A stretch of DNA of 64,000 bases, from positions 1 through 64,000 of the forward strand of contig CANREF010000007.1 in the NCBI GenBank assembly GCA_947629575.1, in the 5' to 3' direction. The stretch's first letter is position 1, and each line of letters begins with the position of its first letter. Source of the stretch: an uncultured Clostridia bacterium. Lineage in GTDB: Bacteria > Bacillota > Clostridia > Christensenellales > Borkfalkiaceae. Below the pieces are notes generated by a model, which was given only the letters and a program-made list of their open reading frames with translations, did not search any database and was not told the origin of the DNA. Positions 34,662 through 40,457 of this stretch are shown piece after piece. The position numbers and the translations under genes are program-made.

Positions 34662-35014
34662 TTTTTTCTCCTTTGAATGATTTCTGTACTTTCACCCTGC
34701 CAAGTTTTGATCAAATTTTGAATCATGTCTTTGAGGGGCTGTGCCAGTCCGCGGTAGTCTTGTATTAACTTCTGTTCTTCCGCAGAGTACTCCGGTGCGC
34801 TCCCGAGAACGGGAGCACCGAGATCGTCGGTGCGGCCAAGGAGATAGTCTATGGAAACGTCTAAAGTGTCCGCAATTTTTATCAATAAAGTTTCATCGGG
34901 AAAAGTTTTACTATTTTCATAGTCGCTGTAAGTTTGCTGGCTTATATGCAATAATTCTGCCATTGCTGTTTGTGTATATCCCGCTTCTTTTCGCATTTCC
35001 TTTAGATTTTTCAT
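34658..35014 (-). CDS. Xre-family (Cro/CI-type) repressor of the element
   Basis: A 118-residue regulator. The helix-turn-helix (residues 1-60) is the standard Cro/CI form: MRKEAGYTQTAMAELLHISQQTYSDYENSKTFPDE, then LIKIADTLDVSIDYLLGRTDD. The C-terminal part is short and helical, without a peptidase domain. The start at 35014 has TTGGAG. It is transcribed away from the cassette operon, and the region between them holds three copies of its likely ACCGA...TCGGT operator, one inside the spacer of the opposite promoter. It probably represses the cassette and itself. Confidence 0.88.
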   Translation of the reverse strand: MKNLKEMRKEAGYTQTAMAELLHISQQTYSDYENSKTFPDETLLIKIADTLDVSIDYLLGRTDDLGAPVLGSAPEYSAEEQKLIQDYRGLAQPLKDMIQNLIKTWQGESTEIIQRRKK

Positions 35015-35049
35015 TTTTTTACTCCAACATAAAAAAATTTTACAACAAA

Positions 35050-35121
35050 TTTCGGTAAAACAGTTGACATAACCGAGAATTTCGGTTATTATTATATCAG
35101 TTTTACCGAGTTTTTCGGTTA
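35050..35121 (+). promoter_or_regulatory. Cassette promoter with Xre operators
   Basis: TTGACA (35064-35069), 17 bp, TATTAT (35087-35092). The spacer contains the inverted repeat ATAACCGAGAATTTCGGTTAT (about 35069-35089). A second copy, TTACCGAGTTTTTCGGTTAT, lies over the start of transcription (35102-35121) and a half-site TTTCGGTAAA lies upstream (35050-35059). This layout should give tight repression by the divergently encoded Xre protein. Confidence 0.8.
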
Positions 35122-35170
35122 TCATACGCGCGGGCGCGCGGAGTGGCTGCAGGTTAACCTGCGAAAAATA

Positions 35171-35255
35171 TCCCGGAACTTGGCAGCCCACGGTGCATAG
35201 GCGATGAAAGACCTTTATGGAACCGTGGAGAGAGGTTCAATTCCTCTATCCGGGA
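35171..35255 (+). ncRNA. tRNA-like structured leader RNA (candidate)
   Basis: An 85-nt segment in the leader of the cassette transcript. A 7-bp closing stem TCCCGGA (35171-35177) with TCCGGGA (35249-35255) encloses an arm with CCACGGT/ACCGTGG (35188-35194, 35222-35228) and a perfect T-arm: AGAGG, loop TTCAATT, CCTCT (35231-35247), matching the tRNA consensus GGTTCAANTCC. There is no D-arm and no standard anticodon loop, and the 3' end is ACG, not CCA. It is preceded by the 14-bp palindrome GCAGGTTAACCTGC (35149-35162). It looks like a tRNA mimic, not a tRNA. Confidence 0.5.
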
Positions 35256-35267
35256 CGTTTTCCTGAC

Positions 35268-35293
35268 CGGGGCAGGGGGAAAACTCTGCCCCT
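35268..35293 (+). terminator. Leader hairpin of the cassette operon
   Basis: GGGGCAG/CTGCCCC hairpin with a purine-rich loop, 12 nt upstream of the first start codon. No T-run; it may be an attenuator or a stability structure. Confidence 0.5.
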
Positions 35294-35305
35294 AAAGGAT
35301 AGGAT

Positions 35306-35350
35306 ATGAAAATAAAAGCTCGAAGGAGCGAAAAGGAGATAAGCAGATGA
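35306..35350 (+). CDS. 14-residue leader peptide of the cassette
   Basis: ATG with GGAT upstream, encoding MKIKARRSEKEISR, whose TGA overlaps the ATG of the next gene (ATGA). The second half of the ORF doubles as the ribosome site (AAGGAG) for that gene. Its shortness and its strong basic content fit a translational-coupling leader; it may be by chance. Confidence 0.35.
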   Translation: MKIKARRSEKEISR

Positions 35351-35715
35351 ATAAGGCAACAAGGCACGAACTCCACGCACATGCGGATGATTTGCGGAAT
35401 ATGCGGAGAGAGCTCTTCGAAATTCTGGATCGGGAAAGTGATCCGGAGGCGAGGCTGAAATTATCCGAAGCAAGTGAGCTGTGTGATTCCGCAGTCGAAG
35501 CTCTCAATTTGGCGATCGAATGCGGCGATGAGGTACAGCTCCGGGAACGCAAACCGCGCAGAGAGCGCAAAGACTTCACCGAGACGCCGCCCCTTATGGC
35601 TTCCGAAGAAGATCCGGAGGGGCAAGCGCCGAGCAATATCGATGCCTCGGGAACGGGGAAACGGCATAAAAAGGGAGAAGGAAATGAAGAGAAGACGCCA
35701 TTGGACGAAAGCTAA
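35347..35715 (+). CDS. Cassette protein 1, soluble, unknown
   Basis: A 122-residue protein, not recognised. Residues 1-60 form a helical pair (ATRHELHAHADDLRNMRRELFEILDRE, then ARLKLSEASELCDSAVEALNLAIECGDE); the rest is basic and disordered. No signal or membrane segment, so it acts in the cytoplasm. First substantial gene of the cassette; AAGGAG precedes the ATG. It overlaps the next gene by 32 bp. Confidence 0.65.
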   Translation: MNKATRHELHAHADDLRNMRRELFEILDRESDPEARLKLSEASELCDSAVEALNLAIECGDEVQLRERKPRRERKDFTETPPLMASEEDPEGQAPSNIDASGTGKRHKKGEGNEEKTPLDES

Positions 35716-35959
35716 CTGGGCTTGGCTGGACAATACGCTCCGCCTTGCACGGATTTCGGAAGATGCGTCGCATCTGAATGAGGATTTTGAGGCGGGGCGC
35801 GCGCAAGCGCGAGAGCCCCCACAAATAATAGGGTCAACGCTTCACCATTTGGATGATCGGGCGTCAAACGGCGTGGAAAGATCCGCGGAAAGCGGTCAAA
35901 CCGATCAAAATTTCGGAGAAATCTTATGCAAAAAGTTAAATTCAATGGCAAGCTCCTGA
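35684..35959 (+). CDS. Cassette protein 2, small, unknown
   Basis: A 91-residue protein (MKRRRHWTKANWAWLDNTLRLA...) with GGAGAAGG before the start. It overlaps the genes on both sides by about 32-34 bp, in a different frame, which suggests translational coupling. Basic N-terminus, helical middle, no membrane segment. Not recognised; a real gene is supported by ribosome site and tiling, but not by homology. Confidence 0.5.
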   Translation: MKRRRHWTKANWAWLDNTLRLARISEDASHLNEDFEAGRAQAREPPQIIGSTLHHLDDRASNGVERSAESGQTDQNFGEILCKKLNSMASS

Positions 35960-36390
35960 AGAACATACTCCTCGCGCTTGTATTCCTCGCGTTGGTAGGA
36001 GCTGTTATCGGGCTCGCGATACAGAGAGACAGAACGGTAACAGAACGCTTGGGCGGTGAAGCCTACACCATCGGACTTATCGATGAGGTCGGAGAAGACA
36101 AAGATGGCAACACCGCGATCCGCACGCGAGACGGCGTAACAGTTAGAGGATTGAAATGCACGCTTGCCAAAGATGCTAAAATCAAATTTCAGCTTTTTTT
36201 CTACGATGAAGCGGGGAAATTCATCTCTGCAAGCGCAGAGCTCACAACTGACTACGACGGTTCGGCAGTTCCGGGGACGGCGGAAACAGTCCGCATCATG
36301 ATCACGCCTACGGAAGATGAGGATGGAAAAATCACCCTCGTAGAGGTGCTTGGTTATGCCAAGCAGCTCGCAGTAAGCTATGAAAAATAA
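35926..36390 (+). CDS. Cassette protein 3, exported single-pass protein
   Basis: A 154-residue protein with an N-terminal membrane helix (residues 12-33, NILLALVFLALVGAVIGLAI) not followed by a clear cleavage site, then an extracellular beta-rich domain (GLKCTLAKDAKIKFQLFFYDEAGKF, ..VRIMITPTEDEDGKITLVEV). GGAG precedes the ATG. It is the first of four exported proteins in the cassette. Not recognised. Confidence 0.7.
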   Translation: MQKVKFNGKLLKNILLALVFLALVGAVIGLAIQRDRTVTERLGGEAYTIGLIDEVGEDKDGNTAIRTRDGVTVRGLKCTLAKDAKIKFQLFFYDEAGKFISASAELTTDYDGSAVPGTAETVRIMITPTEDEDGKITLVEVLGYAKQLAVSYEK

Positions 36391-36405
36391 AAAGGAGAAA
36401 AGAAA

Positions 36406-37539
36406 ATGAAAGAGCTTAAGAAACAAACCAAAGGCTGGCTGGGGATCATAGGAATCCTGCTGGCAGTAATTCTTGCGCTTGGCATTACGCTGGGCGTAGC
36501 AACGAAATGGGGCAAGGATGTCGAAAACCTGAAGCCCCAAAAGGAAGCGGATGTGACCGCGCAGAGCGGTTTTGAAATCGAAGAAGAAGAGTTCGGCAGC
36601 GGGATCTCTCTCACGAGCTCATTGATCAGCCCCGCCCAATATGCCGAATACGGCATCTCCCCCATAGCCGAAAGTGCACAGTCGGTTAAAGCAAAGATCG
36701 AAGGTGACGATACCGAAGGCTTGAAGGTCGTATGGACGCTTTCGTGGAAAGAAGGTACGAGCGGAAAATGGGGAAACGGAAAAGATGTAAGCGACTATGT
36801 GACCGGAAGCGCCTCGAGCGATACGCTTACATATAATTTGAGTTGTTCCCAACCTTTCGGCGAAACCATCGTTTTGAAAGCCGCACTCGAAGTTGATCCT
36901 TCCAAAAGCGTAACGAGAAATCTTCAGTACAAGCAAAGCTACGGCGGCAATATCACCGGAAGTCTTTCCTATACAAACAGTTCGAAGAGCGGCGCGAACC
37001 TCACATGGGGACTGAACGATGACACCGTAACGGTAAATTTCCCCGGCACTGTAACCGGGACGACGGAGTTTGACAGCCTGTACGGCGCAAGCGGGAGCGG
37101 CACGACAACTTTCTCGATAAAGACAGAGCTCTCGCAAGTTTACACGATCGCAGCAGAGGTGACCGATGTCAAGGCAGAGGTTTCACCCACCGAGCAATTC
37201 CGCACTGCCGTAACCGGCGCGGGCGGCACGATGTCTACGGAGGCAGGGTCCTATGCGCTTCTTGGAACGGGAACAGGCGCCGATGCGAGCATTACGACAA
37301 AAGTCGCGAATGTGCTCCTTTTAACCTCTGTGGGAAGCCTGAATTTCAACACGTTGAAGTCTTCGCTCAAGGCGCTTGGCGAAACCGTTACCCTTCTCAA
37401 CATAAAATTGTCGGCAACGGTTAACGGGCAACTTCAAACCAGAAGCATAGCGATCCGCTTCAACGCAGCAAGCTTCGGCTCCATTGGCGGAAGCATCGGA
37501 TGGACCGATGATGGCGGCGACGTCATTTTCGGCGGATAA
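36406..37539 (+). CDS. Cassette protein 4, exported, Ig-like domains
   Basis: A 377-residue protein with an N-terminal membrane helix (GWLGIIGILLAVILALGITLG), then a region with WTLSWKEGTSGKWGNGKDVSDY near residue 109 that resembles an Ig-like beta-sandwich unit shared with the proteins at 37600 and 38859. The remainder is Ser/Thr/Gly-rich beta sequence with small repeats, like a surface adhesin or pilin-type shaft. AAAGGAG precedes the ATG. No sortase motif. Function unknown; display on the cell surface is inferred. Confidence 0.7.
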   Translation: MKELKKQTKGWLGIIGILLAVILALGITLGVATKWGKDVENLKPQKEADVTAQSGFEIEEEEFGSGISLTSSLISPAQYAEYGISPIAESAQSVKAKIEGDDTEGLKVVWTLSWKEGTSGKWGNGKDVSDYVTGSASSDTLTYNLSCSQPFGETIVLKAALEVDPSKSVTRNLQYKQSYGGNITGSLSYTNSSKSGANLTWGLNDDTVTVNFPGTVTGTTEFDSLYGASGSGTTTFSIKTELSQVYTIAAEVTDVKAEVSPTEQFRTAVTGAGGTMSTEAGSYALLGTGTGADASITTKVANVLLLTSVGSLNFNTLKSSLKALGETVTLLNIKLSATVNGQLQTRSIAIRFNAASFGSIGGSIGWTDDGGDVIFGG

Positions 37540-37547
37540 AGACAGAT

Positions 37548-37579
37548 GGGCATCCGGCTTGAATTCAAACCGGATGCCC
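37548..37579 (+). other. Perfect hairpin between cassette genes
   Basis: GGGCATCCGG (37548-37557) pairs with CCGGATGCCC (37570-37579) around CTTGAATTCAAA, itself nearly palindromic. It lies 9 bp after one stop and 20 bp before the next start and may be a processing or partial-termination site within the operon. Confidence 0.65.
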
Positions 37580-37599
37580 CCCTCTCGGGGAGGACGCAC

Positions 37600-38817
37600 A
37601 TGAAGGCTATACGCAAATTATCTATAATGCTCTCGTTACTCTTAACTTTCGTGATTCTTCTGCCTTTCGCGGGATGCACCAAAATCCCCGGCGAAAATCA
37701 CATGGGGATACTCGTATCCGAAGAGGTGCAAAGGGAAAATAATCTACGACTTTTAAGCAAAGGAATAGATGATCCCGATCGATCCGCCCCGATATATGGC
37801 GGGCAATCTTACCTTTTCGAATTACAAATATTGCCTGATAACGATCCCGAAGCACTGCGCAGCGCAAAGTTTACGCTCGCATGGGATGGAGAGTACGATA
37901 CTCCGATAGAGGACTGTCTTACTCTTGACGACCATGGCGATGGAACTTGCACTGTAGATTTTATCGCTCCTTTTTCCACGCCCGCCCTCTTGAACGCCGA
38001 GGTCATGCTCGGCGGAGGGAAACAGACCGCATCGCGTCGATTACACTGCCTTGGCGGAGCACGTTACGCCGATAATGAAAGAGATCTGCCCACGCTTTTA
38101 CATATCGAATATGTAGACAACATCGGTGATGGAGACAGAAGTTTTTCTTGGACTTTTTATCAGGGCGGCTTAGAAAAAAGTGAGAGCTCTCCTTTCGACA
38201 TCGAAGATAATGCGGAGTTTTTAGCTCGATTCGACATTCATGAGGATGATATAACTGGGAAAATCGATGAGGATAAAGCTCAAAATGCGAGCTATTCCGG
38301 ATATTTCTTCGTAAGCGCCGCTATCCCCTTCATAGATGGTGATGACACGCCATACGATCTGGAACGAATGGACTACGTATTGCCGCTCGTTACATTTGGT
38401 GCGTCCGATGATGATTACAGAAGCGCGCTCTGGAGCATGGGCGCTTATCACTATGGACAAGTAGATTACGGTGATTACGGTGAAGCAGACACGAATTCTA
38501 TTTATACCCTTTCGGACTGGAATCGGATACCGAAAGGTCAAGAAGTCTCATGGATAGAAGACCTTTGGGATATTAGGGATAGACCGTCTGAAGACATCAC
38601 CTATTGCGTATTTTATCTGAATGAAAGATTCGACTTTGAACGGATGCTGGATATTGCATGTGTAGGTTCCGGAATAAATTTCTTCGAGCTTTTTTCGCAA
38701 GACTTCTTCATACGCGATATAAATCTGCAATTTGGTTACTCCCAAAATGTAGATGATGGAGCTATAGTTGACTTTAGCCATGAACTGAGAATAACCCGCG
38801 GCCAGTTACAAAGTTAA
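37600..38817 (+). CDS. Cassette protein 5, lipoprotein
   Basis: A 405-residue lipoprotein: signal peptide with the lipobox PFAGC (Cys about residue 26). The region FTLAWDGEYDTPIEDCLTLDD, ..CTVDFIAPFSTPALLNAEV.. lines up with the Ig-like unit of the neighbouring proteins. The remaining sequence is acidic and Tyr-rich, without recognised domains. The start at 37600 follows GGGAGG; the region is more AT-rich than the core genome. The final third (IEDLWDIRDRPSEDITYCVFYL.) has no recognised fold. It is probably exposed on the outside of the membrane. Confidence 0.7.
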   Translation: MKAIRKLSIMLSLLLTFVILLPFAGCTKIPGENHMGILVSEEVQRENNLRLLSKGIDDPDRSAPIYGGQSYLFELQILPDNDPEALRSAKFTLAWDGEYDTPIEDCLTLDDHGDGTCTVDFIAPFSTPALLNAEVMLGGGKQTASRRLHCLGGARYADNERDLPTLLHIEYVDNIGDGDRSFSWTFYQGGLEKSESSPFDIEDNAEFLARFDIHEDDITGKIDEDKAQNASYSGYFFVSAAIPFIDGDDTPYDLERMDYVLPLVTFGASDDDYRSALWSMGAYHYGQVDYGDYGEADTNSIYTLSDWNRIPKGQEVSWIEDLWDIRDRPSEDITYCVFYLNERFDFERMLDIACVGSGINFFELFSQDFFIRDINLQFGYSQNVDDGAIVDFSHELRITRGQLQS

Positions 38818-38858
38818 AATGGCGCAGATAAAACGACCTTACAGATAAGGAGACCTCA

Positions 38859-39548
38859 ATGAAACGAAAAAGATCTTTTGTATGGAGCGTCCTTCTCGTC
38901 CTGCTGATCATTGCCGCGGCGGTCCTTGTACTCCGTTATTTCAAACGCAGCGAAGCTCCGCATGAACATACGGATAGCAACGGCGATTATCGCTGTGACG
39001 ATTGCGGAGAGATCCTTGAGCACGAACACACCGACAAAAAAGATGGTGATGGGATGTGCGACATCTGCGGGGAACAGCTCCCCCCGCATGAACATACGGA
39101 TAGCGACGGCGATTATCGCTGTGATGATTGCGGAGAGATCCTTGAACACGAACACACCGACCAAAAAGATGGTGATGGGATGTGCGACATCTGCGGGGAA
39201 CATATGCCTGATCCTCCGATCCATAAAGAGCCCTCTATTCGGTTTGAAGACGGGGAAGAGGACATCGTATTTAGTAATGATCCCATTCCGACGAAACCCA
39301 CCGTCGCGCTCGATAAGCAGCGTCTTATTTTCCCCACGACAGAAAGCTGTACGCTCAACGCAACAATTCGCGGCGAATCGAACGGAGTACTCGACTGGAC
39401 GGTTATGTGGGTAGATCCCTCTTCCGAATGGGCAAATGGTAAAGACGTCACAGATTATATCACACTTTCCGCATCTACGACGGCTGCGACTGTTCATTTT
39501 CAGAAAGACTTCGGCGAGCAAATAAAAATCCTTTGCTCCCTAATATGA
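38859..39548 (+). CDS. Cassette protein 6, exported, Cys-rich tandem repeats plus Ig-like unit
   Basis: A 229-residue protein with an N-terminal membrane helix (residues 8-28), two 42-residue repeats, each with HEHTD..GDYRCDDCGE and HEHTD..GDGMCDICGE (CxxC pairs that can bind a metal or form disulfides), then the Ig-like unit LDWTVMWVDPSSEWANGKDVTDY. It stops just where the matching unit in the protein at 36406 continues, so the C-terminus may be truncated. Its TGA overlaps the next ATG. AAGGAG precedes the start. Confidence 0.7.
   Translation: MKRKRSFVWSVLLVLLIIAAAVLVLRYFKRSEAPHEHTDSNGDYRCDDCGEILEHEHTDKKDGDGMCDICGEQLPPHEHTDSDGDYRCDDCGEILEHEHTDQKDGDGMCDICGEHMPDPPIHKEPSIRFEDGEEDIVFSNDPIPTKPTVALDKQRLIFPTTESCTLNATIRGESNGVLDWTVMWVDPSSEWANGKDVTDYITLSASTTAATVHFQKDFGEQIKILCSLI
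38961..39207 (+). repeat. 126-bp coding tandem repeat
   Basis: The unit beginning CATGAACATACGG at 38961 recurs at 39087 (126 bp, 42 codons) with only a handful of changes. The DNA identity points to recent duplication within the Cys-rich protein. Confidence 0.9.
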
Positions 39549-39778
39549 ATAGACAACTCGACAAACTTTTTAGTTATGATGAGGCGGCTTTCAATGATGT
39601 TTATAGATATTTGACAAAATTGTCAAATTACTACAAAGAAAGTAGTCAAAAGAAAGGTGTTGAGTATAATGTCATGATTAAACAAAAAATTGATACTGCG
39701 ATTTTAGATGATGCAATATCAACTTATAAAACTTTGGTTTCTGATAAGGAATTCAAAATGTTAAAAATAGACAGCTAA
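39545..39778 (+). CDS. Last gene of the cassette, small AT-rich protein
   Basis: A 77-residue helical protein (MNRQLDKLFSYDEAAFNDVYRY...) coupled to the upstream gene by an ATGA overlap. It has no ribosome site of its own and is markedly more AT-rich than its neighbours. Not recognised; it may mark the right-hand part of the element. Confidence 0.45.
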   Translation: MNRQLDKLFSYDEAAFNDVYRYLTKLSNYYKESSQKKGVEYNVMIKQKIDTAILDDAISTYKTLVSDKEFKMLKIDS

Positions 39779-39843
39779 TAGCATGACCCCGAAGAAAGTT
39801 CGCTACATTTTCTTCCAAAAACTTCAACTTACACACAAGGTGC

Positions 39844-39915
39844 TCAACCACGATGGGCGGAAGTGACAGTTAAAACCGCCAAAAGTACCAACCAAAATTT
39901 CTTTTTCATTTCCAT
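39844..39915 (-). pseudogene. Truncated exported-protein gene (signal-peptide remnant)
   Basis: A minus-strand ORF of 23 residues, MEMKKKFWLVLLAVLTVTSAHRG, that is just a signal peptide and a stop. AAGGAG precedes the ATG and a near-consensus promoter (TTGACT 39967-39972, 17 bp, TATAAT 39944-39949) drives it. It is divergent from the Xre gene at 40019. This looks like the front end of an exported or lipoprotein gene cut off by the neighbouring element, unless it is a genuine short peptide. Confidence 0.55.
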
Positions 39916-39928
39916 TCTCCTTATTTAA

Positions 39929-39982
39929 CGGAATTCCGACAATATTATAACGAAAATATGGTAATTAGTCAACAGAATTCTG
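39929..39982. promoter_or_regulatory. Two palindromic boxes around a divergent promoter
   Basis: CGGAATTCCG (39929-39938, just downstream of the -10 box) and CAGAATTCTG (39973-39982, just upstream of the -35 box), 44 bp apart centre to centre. They share nnGAATTCnn and bracket the minus-strand promoter; the likely binder is the Xre protein encoded at 40019. Confidence 0.65.
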
Positions 39983-40018
39983 CTACTTTCTTAACGATAA
40001 TTCGATTAAAATAAAAGT

Positions 40019-40321
40019 ATGGACATTATAGAAAGAATAAAAGAATTGCGCGACGAACGCGGTTGGAGCACCAATCGTCTCGCACTCGAAGCGGAATTAA
40101 CGCAGTCAACGGTATCGGCAATACTTTCAACTCCCAACTCGCTGCCGAGCCTCTATACGCTCACGCACCTTTGCGAGGCGTTCGGCATGACCCTCGCCCA
40201 ATTCTTTTTGGAGGACGAGCAGAGCGAGCTCGTGAGCGCGCAGGAAAAGCTACTCATAGAGCAGTACCGCAAACTTCCCGAGCGGAAGAAAAAGGCGGTG
40301 CTTGCGCTGCTGGAAGATTGA
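40019..40321 (+). CDS. Xre-family transcriptional regulator
   Basis: A 100-residue protein: helix-turn-helix in IKELRDERGWSTNRLALEAELTQSTVSAIL with LPSLYTLTHLCEAFGMTLAQFF, then a short helical tail. It belongs to the small Xre regulators with only a DNA-binding domain and a dimer tail. It has no ribosome site; a TAAAAT box (40007-40012) lies 6 nt before the ATG, so the mRNA is probably leaderless. It is divergent from the truncated gene at 39844 and probably controls both through the palindromic boxes. A terminator follows. Confidence 0.88.
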   Translation: MDIIERIKELRDERGWSTNRLALEAELTQSTVSAILSTPNSLPSLYTLTHLCEAFGMTLAQFFLEDEQSELVSAQEKLLIEQYRKLPERKKKAVLALLED

Positions 40322-40330
40322 ACCGACCCA

Positions 40331-40358
40331 ACGGACCGACTGTGCGGTCCGTTTTTTA
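40331..40358 (+). terminator. Terminator after the Xre gene
   Basis: ACGGACCG/CGGTCCGT hairpin followed by six Ts. Confidence 0.9.
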
Positions 40359-40404
40359 TTTGCCCTGCGCGGGGAGCAAATTTTTCAAAAACCCTCTGCA
40401 AATA

Positions 40405-40434
40405 TTGGACGAAATTCCAAAGATATGCTATAAT
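40405..40434 (+). promoter_or_regulatory. Promoter of proS
   Basis: TTGGAC (40405-40410), 18 bp, TATAAT (40429-40434), with CAGGAG before the ATG at 40458. Confidence 0.75.
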
Positions 40435-40457
40435 ATCGGCGATACAGGAGTTTATTT

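Noticed and set aside
35171-35255. Reading the leader RNA as a true tRNA, tmRNA or a 23S rRNA fragment
   Set aside because: There is no D-arm, no usable anticodon loop and no CCA; it lacks the tmRNA tag region; the resemblance of GGCGATGAAAGAC to 23S rRNA is short and does not extend.
32880-40018. Search for a second att site of the integrase (a copy of the tRNA-Pro 3' end)
   Set aside because: No copy of the tRNA 3' end (e.g. CACGTCACCTCAACCA) was found on the right side, so the exact limits of the element are left open.
39844-40321. Toxin-antitoxin pair of the short peptide and the Xre protein
   Set aside because: The 23-residue peptide is a plain signal peptide on its own strand with a separate promoter, and the geometry is divergent, not operonic.
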